A stretch of 64,000 nucleotides of DNA from Bacillus marasmi (GCF_902168435.1 NZ_LR656172.1:1-64000), one strand, 5' to 3'. Positions 23,493 to 32,735 are shown, counted from the first letter of the stretch. Numbers and translations are program-made. The notes: a model not told the origin generated them from the letters alone.

Positions 23493-24089
23493 ATGAAACC
23501 GAAAAAAATCTGGATGCTGTCCATGCTCATAGCATCCATTTTCACCATACTATTTTACTTTTACTTAAGCACAGAGGAGCAGGGATCAAAAGTATCAACA
23601 GCTAAACCAGAAAATACTGCTTCTGCGAATCAATCAAGTAAAACAAACCAAACAAACCAATCAAAAGCCGAAACAGCATCTGCCAAGCCAAAAGAAAAGC
23701 TGAAAATAGAACCAAATAAGCGGGCAATCTCTATTGCGGTCGACCACGTCAAAGGGCTCTCAGGCTTAATCCGCCCTGGCAACTTCGTCGACATCATCGC
23801 TTTTATTCCGGAAAGCGCCCAAAATCCATCGACGACTGAGATTCTCCTCGAGGAAATCAAGGTACTCGCTGTGGGCAGCCAAACTGATAAAACAATCAAA
23901 AACATCGATCCGGCGCTGGAAACGACATTCACATACCCGACCGTCACCGTCGAAGTCACACCCGACCAAGCCTTGGCGCTCACAAATGTTTCTGTGAAGG
24001 GTTCATTAACCTTTATGCTGCGCAAAAATCCGGATGCGGCCAAGCAAGACCCGACAACAACAAAAGGGGAGACCACCAATGACGACTAA
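23493..24089 (+). CDS. cpaB: CpaB/RcpC-type Flp pilus assembly protein
   Basis: The 198-residue protein has one N-terminal membrane helix (8-25), a Ser/Lys/Thr/Asn-rich linker and the RcpC/CpaB domain: RAISIAVDHVKGLSGLIRPG followed by NFVDIIAF, EEIKVLAVGSQ and TVTVEVTPDQALALT. The upstream SAF segment of longer CpaB proteins is missing, so the Bacillus form is short. In Gram-negative Tad systems it supports the secretin; here, without an outer membrane, it may organise the wall-crossing channel. The stop overlaps the tadZ start. Confidence 0.82.
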   Translation: MKPKKIWMLSMLIASIFTILFYFYLSTEEQGSKVSTAKPENTASANQSSKTNQTNQSKAETASAKPKEKLKIEPNKRAISIAVDHVKGLSGLIRPGNFVDIIAFIPESAQNPSTTEILLEEIKVLAVGSQTDKTIKNIDPALETTFTYPTVTVEVTPDQALALTNVSVKGSLTFMLRKNPDAAKQDPTTTKGETTNDD

Positions 24090-25443
24090 CATCCTTGTCC
24101 TAAGCACAAAACTCTCCTTTGCAACAGAAATCAGCGAACTGCTCCAAGCCAAGCCAGGCGTAAGCACAGGCACAAACACTACTGCTGCAATTAAGAGCAC
24201 AAATATTGGCACAACCGCAGCAGTCACAAACACAAACACAAACACAACTGCAACCAAAAGCGCAACATCAACAAGCTCAAGCCTAGCACCAGCAACGAGA
24301 ACCAAACCGAAATCTTTCGCGACCGAAGCCGACCTAAAGCAAGAACTTGAAGCAAGCTGCACGCCGGTTATCATCATCATCGGCCCGTTTCAACCGCGAA
24401 GCCCATACGAAATCGCACGCGAACTCACGCACATACACCAAAATCGAAATGCTACCGTCGTTCTGCTCATGCTCCCATCACAGCAAATCGACCTAAAGCA
24501 GGCACTCTTCGCAGGTGTCGTCGACATCTTACCGACGACACCAACCGTGAGTGAATTCCATAGCGCTATTGAAAAAGCAGAGCAGACCATCGCGCTCAAA
24601 TTAGAAAACAGCGAGCAAAACGGCCAATACCCAACCAGCGCAACGAAACAAAAGGATGGCAAAATCATCGTTTTTCTAAGCACAAAAGGTGGGGTCGGTA
24701 AAACCACACTAGCCGTGAACGCTGCCACCGCACTAGCCAAAAAGAACCTTGCTGTGGCGGTCATCGACCTTGACCTGCAGTTCGGCGACGTGCCACTTTT
24801 GTTTGACAAAGAGCCGAAGGCGACCATCTACGACTGGGTTAAGGAATCGCTCGACGAGAAGGACGGCGAGGTTGAGCCGTACATGATGAAGCACAGCTCA
24901 GGCGTCGAATTCATCGCCGCTCCACCACTGCCCGAATTTGCCGAGCTCATCAGCGGCGATCACGTTTCGCGCTTAATCGAAGAACTAAAGAAGCGTTATG
25001 ACGTCATCATCATCGATACGCCGCCGAGCCTCGTCGAAACAAATCTCGTCGCGCTCGACTACGCCGACGACATCATGCTCATCACCTCGTTCGACCTGCC
25101 GGCACTCAAGAACGGCAAGCTCGCACTCGATACGATGGCGCTGTTAGGCTTTACGGAAAAAATCAAAATCGTCCTAAATCGCGACGCCGAAATGAAGGGC
25201 ATGAACCTTGCTTCAATCGAAAACGTCCTCGGCAAAACGATTTTTGCGCGCATCCCGAGCGACTATATGACGGTGATCTCATCCATCAACAAAGGCATCC
25301 CGTTCGTCATCTCAGCCGCGCGCACCCAAGTCGCCAAAACGACCCTAAAGTTCGCCGAAAGCCTTGTCTCACCTGGAAAAATCAAAACCGAAAAGCCAAA
25401 GCAAAAACGCTTCACTCCGTTTCTTTTTAAAAAAAATAAGTAA
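24079..25443 (+). CDS. tadZ: Tad pilus localisation ATPase TadZ/CpaE
   Basis: The 454-residue protein has an atypical receiver domain (about 1-170) and a ParA/MinD-like ATPase domain (about 190-435). The deviant Walker A is FLSTKGGVGKTTLAVNAA; the switch region is VIDLDLQFGDVP and Walker B is VIIIDTPPSLVETN. TadZ places the secretion machinery in the cell. The receiver is interrupted at about 29-75 by a Thr/Asn/Ala/Ser-rich low-complexity stretch, unlike normal family members. ATG 24079 overlaps the cpaB stop and has AAGGGGAG upstream; the longer frame from 24034 is unlikely. Confidence 0.88.
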   Translation: MTTNILVLSTKLSFATEISELLQAKPGVSTGTNTTAAIKSTNIGTTAAVTNTNTNTTATKSATSTSSSLAPATRTKPKSFATEADLKQELEASCTPVIIIIGPFQPRSPYEIARELTHIHQNRNATVVLLMLPSQQIDLKQALFAGVVDILPTTPTVSEFHSAIEKAEQTIALKLENSEQNGQYPTSATKQKDGKIIVFLSTKGGVGKTTLAVNAATALAKKNLAVAVIDLDLQFGDVPLLFDKEPKATIYDWVKESLDEKDGEVEPYMMKHSSGVEFIAAPPLPEFAELISGDHVSRLIEELKKRYDVIIIDTPPSLVETNLVALDYADDIMLITSFDLPALKNGKLALDTMALLGFTEKIKIVLNRDAEMKGMNLASIENVLGKTIFARIPSDYMTVISSINKGIPFVISAARTQVAKTTLKFAESLVSPGKIKTEKPKQKRFTPFLFKKNK

Positions 25444-25574
25444 CATCCTTTTCCAGGAAATAATTAAAGCGACGAAAAAATAGGTGAATTTTCAGCGCGT
25501 ATCCAATACTATTTGAATCACAATTACAAGTTTTTCGTATCGAATACGTTAATCAATTAGTTAATTAGCAAACT

Positions 25575-25784
25575 GTGCATATAAGGCTATAGTTGTGCAT
25601 ATCACTCAAAAGCTGTGCATATCAGGAAAAACATGTGCATATTCACAAATACTTGTGCATTAGCTCTCAAAAGCTGTGCATATATTTTAAAACTTGTATC
25701 ATATATTGAAAAAGTCGTGCATAAATTTTTTGAAATGTAGCATATCCGCAACTATGCGTGCATATATGCAGAAACCTGTGCATT
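25575..25784. repeat. GTGCAT direct repeats at 20-21 bp
   Basis: GTGCAT occurs at 25575, 25595, 25615, 25635, 25655, 25676, 25717, 25758 and 25778, with decayed copies at 25695 (GTATCAT) and 25738 (GTAGCAT). The step is 20 or 21 throughout, two turns of B-DNA. It sits in a 660-base AT-rich gap between tadZ and tadA. No ORF is supported in the gap. Confidence 0.85.
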
Positions 25785-26102
25785 TATTTCAACTCAAAAC
25801 TATTAAAATTAGAAAAATCTGGCTATTTTCGCAAAATTAACTGAAAAATTCAGATTAAAAAATGAAAAATTGAACAAAACTCGCAAAATCTAAGCAAAAA
25901 TCAGACCGGCAAAGCAAAAAATCACAATAAATCTCAAAAAATCAAAAAAATCGTAACCGAGTAGCACCACAACATTAAAAAATACAAAATTACCTATTTT
26001 CGGAAGGCTTTGCAGCACCACCAAAACAGTGAACAAAAAAACCGAAAAGTAGTTCGTCAAAAACTCAAACCAAACTAACACACCATCAGGAGGTCGCCAG
26101 CG

Positions 26103-27458
26103 ATGTCCTTACTCAAGCGCTTAAACCAAAAAAATGCGGTCTCGCCAAAAGTTCAATCAGACGTCGAGCAAATTATCGAAAAAAAGGAAGTCAAAAAAAC
26201 GAAGGACTACGGCCTCAGAAACCTGCTGCACAAGCACCTGATTACCGAAATCAAAAAGCAGCTAATCGAAGCCAACGACGAGGAAATGGAAAAATTCATC
26301 GAACAAGAGGCGATGAAATTTCTCAGCGAAGAGGGCGAGCGCCTAACCTTTGAAGCGAAGAAAGAACTCGTCACCTCGGTCATGAACGAGCTCATCGGCT
26401 TTGGGCCAATCACGCCGCTCTTGAACGACAAATCTGTCTCGGAAATCATGGTCAACGGGCCGAATCAAATTTACGTCGAGCAGCACGGCAAGCTCCAGCT
26501 CACCGACTACAGCTTCCGCGATGACGAGCATGTTCTGCAAGTAATTGAAAAAATCGTCGCGCCGCTCGGGCGAAGAATTGACGAAAGCAGCCCAATGGTT
26601 GACGCCCGCCTCCCGGACGGCTCACGCGTCAACGCCATCATTGCGCCGCTCTCACTCGACGGCCCGACGATTACAATTAGAAAATTCCCAGAAAAGCGCC
26701 TGCAAATCGAAGACCTCATCGGCTTCGGCACGCTGACACCAGAAATGGCGCAATTCCTTGACGCCTGTGTAAAAGCAAGACTAAATATCTTCATCAGCGG
26801 TGGAACCGGCTCGGGAAAAACGACGCTACTCAACGTCCTATCGGGGTTCATTCCCCACGACGAACGAATCGTCACGATTGAAGACGCCGCCGAGCTCCAG
26901 CTTTCACAGGAACACGTCATCAGACTCGAAACGAAGCCGCCGAACATCGAAGGCAAAGGCGCCATCTCCATCAGAGAGCTCGTCAAAAACTCACTCAGGA
27001 TGCGCCCGGACCGAATCGTCATCGGCGAAATCAGAAGCGGAGAGGCGCTGGACATGCTCCAAGCGATGAACACCGGGCACGATGGCTCGCTCGCAACTGG
27101 GCACTCGAACTCACCGCGCGACATGCTGGCACGACTCGAAACAATGGTGCTCATGGCCGGGCTTGATTTTCCAATCAGGGCAATCCGCTCCCAGGTCGCA
27201 AGCGCCATCGATCTCATCGTCCAGCAATCGCGACTAAAGGACGGCTCGCGCAAAATCACGCACATCACCGAGGTCGTCGGCATGGAAGGCGAAACCATCA
27301 CCCTGCAGGACCTGTTCATCTACCAGCAGGACAATATCACGCATGACGGCAAAGTCGTCGGCCGTTTTACTCCGACCGGCATCCGTCCAATGTGCGCAAG
27401 CAAACTCGAAAATTCCGGCATCGTTCTACCGAGCGAATGGTTCGGCGAAAGATGGTAA
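26103..27458 (+). CDS. tadA: Tad pilus secretion ATPase TadA/CpaF
   Basis: This type II/IV secretion ATPase powers pilus extension and perhaps retraction. The 451 residues include an N-terminal alpha domain, the CpaF signature [20 protein letters not shown], Walker A at about 237-246 ([10 protein letters not shown]), the Asp box [11 protein letters not shown], Walker [15 protein letters not shown] and the His box [27 protein letters not shown] lies upstream of the ATG. It starts 660 bases after tadZ across the GTGCAT array, so it may need its own promoter or depend on read-through. Confidence 0.94.
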   Translation: MSLLKRLNQKNAVSPKVQSDVEQIIEKKEVKKTKDYGLRNLLHKHLITEIKKQLIEANDEEMEKFIEQEAMKFLSEEGERLTFEAKKELVTSVMNELIGFGPITPLLNDKSVSEIMVNGPNQIYVEQHGKLQLTDYSFRDDEHVLQVIEKIVAPLGRRIDESSPMVDARLPDGSRVNAIIAPLSLDGPTITIRKFPEKRLQIEDLIGFGTLTPEMAQFLDACVKARLNIFISGGTGSGKTTLLNVLSGFIPHDERIVTIEDAAELQLSQEHVIRLETKPPNIEGKGAISIRELVKNSLRMRPDRIVIGEIRSGEALDMLQAMNTGHDGSLATGHSNSPRDMLARLETMVLMAGLDFPIRAIRSQVASAIDLIVQQSRLKDGSRKITHITEVVGMEGETITLQDLFIYQQDNITHDGKVVGRFTPTGIRPMCASKLENSGIVLPSEWFGERW

Positions 27459-27591
27459 CCATGGCAAGCTCGAGAAAAAGTCTAGCAGTCTAAGAAAACC
27501 GGCTACATTGCGTGAGGTTGTATCAAGCATGCTTTCGCAAAAAACTCGCAATCAAAAAACCGACTGCTTTTAAGAAAGGGGGTAACCAAGC

Positions 27592-28578
27592 ATGTTCTGG
27601 CTTTTATTTATAGCACTAACCATCCTGTTCGGCTCACTTGGCATGCTCCTCTTCCAACCGAAACGGAGCCTCGTCGACCGACTCGAAAAATTTTACCCAA
27701 AAGACGCACCGCATGAGCAAGAGGACCAAAACCAAAATCCGAACAACCAAGCACAAAAACGAAGCAGAAGCCTAAACGCAACCGAGCTCAAAGCCCTACT
27801 AACCAAGTTCTCGAAAAACTTCACATCAAACAGACACTCAACCAAATGGGAGCAAAAGCTCGAAGCCGCCAACATTCCGCTCAAAACGGAGGAATTCCAG
27901 GCGCTCCGCATCCTGACCGCCATAGCTGCAGCCAGCATTACCGCAATCCTAAAGCTGCCGCTCCCGGTCGTCATTGCATCAGCTCTCATCGGCCCAATCT
28001 TGCCGCCCATTTACGTAAAAAGAAAAATCAAAAAGCGCCTGGCCCGCTGCACAACCCAGCTACCCCAAGCGCTTGGCACCATGGCAACATCGATGAAATC
28101 TGGCTACAGCTTCCTCCAGGCCATGCAAGTCATCGCCCAGGAAGTGCCCGACCCAATCGGCACCGAATTCAAAAAAACACTGCGCGAAATCAACCTCGGC
28201 ATCCCGCTCGAGGAAGCATTCGCCAACCTAATCAACCGCCTGCCGACCGACGACATCAAAATCGTCGCAAACGCCATCATCATCCAGCGCACAACCGGCG
28301 GCAACTTAACGCAAATCCTAGACACGATTCAGGAAACCATCACTGATCGCGTCCGCATCAAGGAAGAACTCCGAGCCCTAACCGCGCAAGGCAAAATGTC
28401 CGCATGGATCATCTCGCTCTTGCCCGCCATCCTCGGCGTCCTCCTAAACATGATGAACCCCGAATACTTCAACCCGATGATCGCCCACCCGCTCGGATGG
28501 ACCCTCCTCGGCGTTGGCCTCGTCTCAGGTGTCATCGGTTGGTTCGTCATCCAAAAAATCGTCAACATCGAGGTGTAG
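27592..28578 (+). CDS. tadB: Tad platform protein TadB
   Basis: A polytopic GspF-family protein (328 aa) that couples the ATPase to pilin polymerisation. Membrane helices lie at the N-terminus (4-20), at about 105-140 and at the C-terminus (270-325). The T2SSF domain is recognisable by LARCTTQLPQALGTMATSMK and the EIN-LGIPLEEAFANLINRLP pattern. AAAGGGGGT precedes the ATG. The 130 bases upstream contain no supported gene. tadC follows after four bases. Confidence 0.88.
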   Translation: MFWLLFIALTILFGSLGMLLFQPKRSLVDRLEKFYPKDAPHEQEDQNQNPNNQAQKRSRSLNATELKALLTKFSKNFTSNRHSTKWEQKLEAANIPLKTEEFQALRILTAIAAASITAILKLPLPVVIASALIGPILPPIYVKRKIKKRLARCTTQLPQALGTMATSMKSGYSFLQAMQVIAQEVPDPIGTEFKKTLREINLGIPLEEAFANLINRLPTDDIKIVANAIIIQRTTGGNLTQILDTIQETITDRVRIKEELRALTAQGKMSAWIISLLPAILGVLLNMMNPEYFNPMIAHPLGWTLLGVGLVSGVIGWFVIQKIVNIEV

Positions 28579-28582
28579 CCAC

Positions 28583-29536
28583 ATGCTTGAACTATTAAGT
28601 CTATTACTATTCATACTGTGCACACTCGTTTTCTCACAAGCCTTTGGAAAAATAGGGCAGGATAAGCGCACCATCCAAAAACGCCTCCAATTCATTGGCC
28701 GCGACCGCAACTATCTCGCGGCTCTCGAACAGGATGCACCAGCAGAGGATGGAGGAGGGGACGCAAGCCACACCATGCCGTTACGAGAGCGGTTACTCGA
28801 ACCTTTAATAGAAAAACTACGGCAAGTCGTCGACAAAAACATGGGCAAGCAAAAGCAAGAGCAAATGACAAGAAGACTCTACGAGGCAGGGTCGCCCTTT
28901 GGGCTTAAGGCCGTTGACTTCCTGCTGCTTCAGCTGGCAATTGCCGCCATTACCTTTACTGTGTTCCTGCTCCTGTTTGCCATCGGCAGCGAGGACCATC
29001 TCAAAGGCACCATGTTCGCCATTATCGCTGGAATGTTCGCGCTAGTCTACCCAAACATGTACTTAAATGCCAAAAAGAAAAAGCGTGTCAAAAATATCGA
29101 AAAAGACATGCCCGACTTCTTCGACATGGTCAACGTCTCCATCGAAGCCGGCATGGGACTAGACGGTGCTTTGAAACGAGTTTGCACACAAATGCGCAGC
29201 CCGCTATCCGCAGAATTCAAGCTAGCAATTGAAGATATGAAACTTGGAAAATCAAGAAAACACGCATTTGAAGAACTCCGGAACCGGATTCCCTCAGAAT
29301 TCTTCAAAAGCGTCATCAACTCGATCATCCAAGCCGACCAAATGGGCATCGGCATGACCAAAGTCCTGCGCGCCCAAACCGAAAGAATGAGAGAACAAAA
29401 AAAACAAGCCGTCAAAGAACAAGCCATGAAAGCACCAGTCAAAATGCTCATCCCAATGGTCCTATTCATCTTCCCAACCCTATTCATCATCCTACTAGGC
29501 CCAGTCATCATAAACCTAGTAACCAAATGGCTTTAG
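28583..29536 (+). CDS. tadC: Tad platform protein TadC
   Basis: The second GspF-type platform protein (317 aa), paired with TadB. The T2SSF core includes KDMPDFFDMVNVSIEAGMGL, DGALKRVC, ELRNRIPSEFFKSVINSIIQ and the terminal hydrophobic hairpin MLIPMVLFIFPTLFIILLGP. The start is ATG 28583, seven bases after GAGGTG and four after the tadB stop. It is the last recognisable tad gene; no TadD-type gene is present. The stop borders a class 1 palindromic cluster. Confidence 0.88.
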   Translation: MLELLSLLLFILCTLVFSQAFGKIGQDKRTIQKRLQFIGRDRNYLAALEQDAPAEDGGGDASHTMPLRERLLEPLIEKLRQVVDKNMGKQKQEQMTRRLYEAGSPFGLKAVDFLLLQLAIAAITFTVFLLLFAIGSEDHLKGTMFAIIAGMFALVYPNMYLNAKKKKRVKNIEKDMPDFFDMVNVSIEAGMGLDGALKRVCTQMRSPLSAEFKLAIEDMKLGKSRKHAFEELRNRIPSEFFKSVINSIIQADQMGIGMTKVLRAQTERMREQKKQAVKEQAMKAPVKMLIPMVLFIFPTLFIILLGPVIINLVTKWL

Positions 29537-29657
29537 TGAAACGGGGGCCTGTCCCCCGCTGCTTTAACGCGATGGGGGACCACCGCAATGGGGGACAGTC
29601 CCCCGCTGCGCTACCACGTTAAAGCGATGGGGGCCTGTCCCCCAATACGTTAAAGTG
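29533..29657. repeat. Class 1 palindromic cluster after tadC
   Basis: Three GGGGGNC...GTCCCCC units, one missing its right arm (GATGGGGGACCACCGCAATG), lie directly after the tadC stop. Confidence 0.82.
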
Positions 29658-29915
29658 CTAAACAAAAAAAGAGGCTTTCCCGACACGTGCATTTTTCGAG
29701 TATTTATCACCAGCTGCAATTTTAAGTGGTTGACCAGCTGATTCAGCTGAACCTAGAAGTGTAGTCACATTCTGCTGTTAGATGATTTAGTAGAGCCAGG
29801 CTCTTCAGTTTTTGTTTTTGAATTATCCTTCGTTGAACTAGAAGCCTCTTCTAAACCGACACATGCTGAAAGTAACAATAAAAAGGCACTAGAAAGAGGG
29901 AATAAAATATCCCAT
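29658..29915 (-). pseudogene. Broken lipoprotein gene
   Basis: The minus strand encodes FPLSSAFLLLLSACVGLEEA, a lipoprotein signal peptide with lipobox LSAC, then a Ser/Lys/Thr/Glu-rich linker ending in a TGA. The rest continues in another frame (TLLGSAESAGQPLKIAAGDK, YSKNARVGKASFFV, TAG). The start codon is missing: a stop codon in frame and a class 1 palindrome lie where it should be. It is therefore both 5'-truncated and frameshifted. The original family is not identifiable. Confidence 0.65.
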
Positions 29916-29965
29916 TAACGCTTTAGTGCAGTGGGGGACAGTCCCCCACTGCACTAAAGCGTTAA
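29915..29965. repeat. Perfect 51-bp class 1 palindrome
   Basis: Arms of 25 bp (TTAACGCTTTAGTGCAGTGG then GGGAC) are exact complements around one central A at 29940. This looks like the full-length, undecayed form of the class 1 element. Confidence 0.95.
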
Positions 29966-29978
29966 AATATCTCAACCA

Positions 29979-30770
29979 CTACTCGACTACAATAAACGCT
30001 GAAAATCCTGCATTTTTCGCCCGCGCCAGAAGTGCATCGGCATTAGTTTTCGATCGAAACGCTCCGAGCTGCACTTTATACAGTCCATCCCGAATCAAGA
30101 TGGTGGAATTAAAGCCCTTGGCGCGCGCCTCGTCCGCTAGTTTTATCGCATTCTCCTTCACCCGAAACGCCCCGATTTGCACCTTATAAAGCACATTCGG
30201 CGACGGATTCGGAGTCGGAGCAGGTTGCGGCTTCCGCTGCAAATTAAATGCCCGCGCCAAACCGTTCGCATGCCCCCGCGCCAGCGCATCTATAAAGCTA
30301 GCAGAACGCAATTTCGCAGCATCATTGATATGATCAATAAACCCGCTTTCTGTCAGAACGGCATCCATTCGAGTCTCCCGCAAAACGTGGAAATTTGCCG
30401 TCTTCTTCCCGCGGTCATTAAAAGAAACTAGCTTCAAAACCTCATCGTGTACCGCATTTCGATACGTCGTCGTTGGCGCGCCAACGCCCGGGTATATGAA
30501 GCTCTCAAAGCCTGTCCCGCCGCCACTATTAATGTGAATCGATAGATAATAATTTGCGCCCCAATTGTTTGCCGCATTCGTCCGCTGTGACAAGCTCAAA
30601 GTCTGATCGCCGCTCCGACTCATCAACACCTCTACACCTACGTATTCATTCAGTAAAATATTGCGAATAGCCGAAGCGATTTGTAACGTAAGATTCTTTT
30701 CCTGCAGACCATTTCCCACAGCACCAGGGTCTGAACCACCATGTCCCGGATCGATAAAAATCTTAACCAT
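29979..30770 (-). CDS. N-acetylmuramoyl-L-alanine amidase with SPOR repeats
   Basis: A zinc amidase (Amidase_3) that cuts the bond between MurNAc and the stem peptide. The zinc and catalytic motifs are present: DPGHGGSDPGAVG (His9), Glu in QEKNL, LSIHINSG (His near 78) and VLTESGFIDH (catalytic Glu). A Pro-rich linker (180-192) precedes two SPOR-like repeats (YKVQIGAFRVKENAIKLADE and YKVQLGAFRSKTNADALLAR) that bind denuded glycan. There is no signal peptide, as in the CwlC/CwlH mother-cell lysis amidases of Bacillus, which I take as the likely role. A GGTGATGAAT site precedes ATG 30770. Confidence 0.92.
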   Translation of the reverse strand: MVKIFIDPGHGGSDPGAVGNGLQEKNLTLQIASAIRNILLNEYVGVEVLMSRSGDQTLSLSQRTNAANNWGANYYLSIHINSGGGTGFESFIYPGVGAPTTTYRNAVHDEVLKLVSFNDRGKKTANFHVLRETRMDAVLTESGFIDHINDAAKLRSASFIDALARGHANGLARAFNLQRKPQPAPTPNPSPNVLYKVQIGAFRVKENAIKLADEARAKGFNSTILIRDGLYKVQLGAFRSKTNADALLARAKNAGFSAFIVVE

Positions 30771-30944
30771 TTATTCATCACCTCCACTATTAATATATGA
30801 AAAAACTAAATAAACGCTTGGACTCCAAGACAAATGTACTCACACGTTCAACCCCATAGCCAACCCTAGCTACTAACTTCACAAGCTAATTAATTTTAAT
30901 AACCTAATATTCTTGATAAAATAACCATCATATTTATTTTTAGG

Positions 30945-31095
30945 CTGTGTTAAGGCTCGATGTTGATTTTTTACACTTGTTGTTTGGAGCGGAAGGCACG
31001 AAGACTCCTACGGGAGCAGCGAGACAGGTGAGACTACAGGCTCACCGCACGGCCCGTGGAAAGCGAAGTGCCTGGAGCGGAAATAAACAATTACA
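30945..31095. repeat. Bacillus-type intergenic repeat (GAGCGGAAGGC...)
   Basis: TTGGAGCGGAAGGCACGAAG, ACTCCTACGGGAGCAGCGAG, then GCTCACCGCACGGCCCGTGG and AAAGCGAAGTGCCTGGAGCG. From memory this is a shortened copy of a repeat found many times in Bacillus genomes. Its ends are complementary (GGAGCGGAAGGC with GCCTGGAGCG partly). It lies between the amidase and folE; no gene is supported here. Confidence 0.6.
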
Positions 31096-31175
31096 TTTAA
31101 CAGCGCCTATTATTAAAAATAAAGACGACAGAAGCCTTACCAATAGGAGAATGAAATAAAGGAGAGACAGGACGC

Positions 31176-31817
31176 ATGTCTATCGATCACACAATGTTTG
31201 AAGAGAATCTTGAACTACTAGAAAAATTAAACAAAGACGGGAAAAGCATAGAACAAGCCCAGAATTTCATGAAAGCCTTAAAAGATTTAATGGCACTTTG
31301 CGGCGACGACCCAAACCGCGATGGGCTCCAAGAAACGCCACTAAGAGTCTTAAAAGCGTTTCTCGAATACACGGAGGGTTACAAAGAAGACCCGAAAGAG
31401 CATCTCAAAAAGACCTTCGATGTTAACCATCAAGAAATCGTCATGGTCAAGGACATCGAATTTTACTCAATGTGCGAGCACCATTTTGCACCATTTTTCG
31501 GAGTGGCCCATGTTGGCTACATTCCTGGCAGCAAAATCACAGGTTTATCAAAGCTAGGACGACTTGTCGAGGGCTATGCAAAAAGATTTCAGGTTCAGGA
31601 ACGCTTAACGAATCAAATCGCGGATGCCATCGAAGAAATTCTCGAACCACAAGGGGTTATGGTTGTCATCGAGGCCAAGCATATGTGCATGTGCGGCCGC
31701 GGCATCAAAAAAACGACAGCTCAAACATCCACTACGGCAGTAAGGGGTTTATACGCGAACGATGCCAGCGCACGTCTGGAATTTCTAACCCTTCTAGAAA
31801 GACAATCTCGATATTAA
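31176..31817 (+). CDS. folE: GTP cyclohydrolase I
   Basis: FolE converts GTP to 7,8-dihydroneopterin triphosphate, the first step of folate and other pterin synthesis. The 213 residues contain the zinc motif MCEHHFAPFFG, the second zinc Cys in KHMCMCGRGIKK, the pterin-binding segment ITGLSKLGRLVEGYAKRFQV-QERLT and the terminal TSTTAVRG. It is about 20 residues longer than B. subtilis MtrA at the N-terminus. AAAGGAGAG precedes the ATG. The next gene, an SDR oxidoreductase, starts 15 bases downstream, so the two probably act on the same pterin route. Confidence 0.95.
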   Translation: MSIDHTMFEENLELLEKLNKDGKSIEQAQNFMKALKDLMALCGDDPNRDGLQETPLRVLKAFLEYTEGYKEDPKEHLKKTFDVNHQEIVMVKDIEFYSMCEHHFAPFFGVAHVGYIPGSKITGLSKLGRLVEGYAKRFQVQERLTNQIADAIEEILEPQGVMVVIEAKHMCMCGRGIKKTTAQTSTTAVRGLYANDASARLEFLTLLERQSRY

Positions 31818-31832
31818 AAGGGGGGTAATAGG

Positions 31833-32654
31833 TTGAAGCATGCAATTATCACCGCAGGTTCCAAAGGTCTTGGAAAAAAGGTAACAGAGGAGCTTCTGAA
31901 AAGCGGCTGCTCTGTCACCGTCAACTATCGCAGTGACAAAGCCAGAGTTGAGGAACTAATCGAAGAGTGGTCTCAATACAAAGATCGCCTCCAATTTATC
32001 CAAGGGGACATTACAAAAAAAGCTGACATTGAGAACATTGTCCACCAAGCTATGACACGTTTCGGCCGCGTCGATTACCTCATCAATAATGCTGGTCCTT
32101 ATGTATACGAACAGAAGAAGCTCGTCGATTACTTGGATGATGAATGGTACGACATCATAAATGGAAACTTAAATTCAGTTTATCACTTTGCTAAACTGGT
32201 AATCCCAATCATGAGAAAACAACATTTCGGTAGAATTATCACCTACGGTTTTCAAGATGCCGAGCATACACCGGGCTGGCTTTATCGCTCCGCCTACGGC
32301 GCAGCCAAAGTCGGACTTGTTTCATTAACGAGGACCATTGCGATTGAAGAAGCGGCTCACGGCATTACCGCAAACATGATTTGCCCAGGCGACATCCAAG
32401 GTGACATGAAGGAGAGCGACATCTTAACTGCAAGAACAACAGAAGCGCACGACCCGGCTAACACACCAATCGGACGCTCAGGCACAGGCGAAGACATCGC
32501 ACGACTGATCAAATTCCTCTGCGAAGACGACTCCGACCTCATCACCGGCAGCGTCATCTCAGCCTCCGGAGCCATCAACGTCGTCAACCGCCGTCGCCAC
32601 ACATCACCGCAGCACCGCAGCGGGGGCCTGTCCCCCAACAATTTAAAGCATTAA
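31833..32654 (+). CDS. SDR-family oxidoreductase next to folE
   Basis: A classical short-chain dehydrogenase (273 aa). The cofactor loop TAGSKGLGKKV and NYRSD suggest NADP(H); the NNAGPY motif and SAYGAAKVGLVSL give the YxxxK active site. Its place after folE suggests a pterin reductase (dihydromonapterin or dihydrofolate reductase-like, FolM type), an inference from context. It starts at TTG 31833 with AAAAGGGGGGT. The last 20 residues or so (RHTSPQHRSGGLSPNNLKH) are translated from a class 1 palindrome, so the native C-terminus ended near AINVVNRR. Confidence 0.85.
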   Translation: MKHAIITAGSKGLGKKVTEELLKSGCSVTVNYRSDKARVEELIEEWSQYKDRLQFIQGDITKKADIENIVHQAMTRFGRVDYLINNAGPYVYEQKKLVDYLDDEWYDIINGNLNSVYHFAKLVIPIMRKQHFGRIITYGFQDAEHTPGWLYRSAYGAAKVGLVSLTRTIAIEEAAHGITANMICPGDIQGDMKESDILTARTTEAHDPANTPIGRSGTGEDIARLIKFLCEDDSDLITGSVISASGAINVVNRRRHTSPQHRSGGLSPNNLKH

Positions 32655-32698
32655 AGCAGTGGGGGACAGTCCCCCACGGTTTTAAAGCGCTAAAGCGA
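32595..32698. repeat. Class 1 palindromes, the first inside an ORF end
   Basis: ACCGCAGCGGGGGCCTGTCC, then CCCAACAATTTAAAGCATTA, is translated as the SDR C-terminus. A second unit GCAGTGGGGGACAGTCCCCC follows, with GGTTTTAAAGCGCTAAAGCG. Confidence 0.88.
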
Positions 32699-32735
32699 AA
32701 CGGTGGCAAATCAAGCTAATAAACCCAATAAACGA

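Noticed and set aside
26507-27319. 270-codon minus-strand ORF opposite tadA
   Set aside because: Ser/Met/Arg-rich shadow; the plus strand carries all TadA ATPase motifs.
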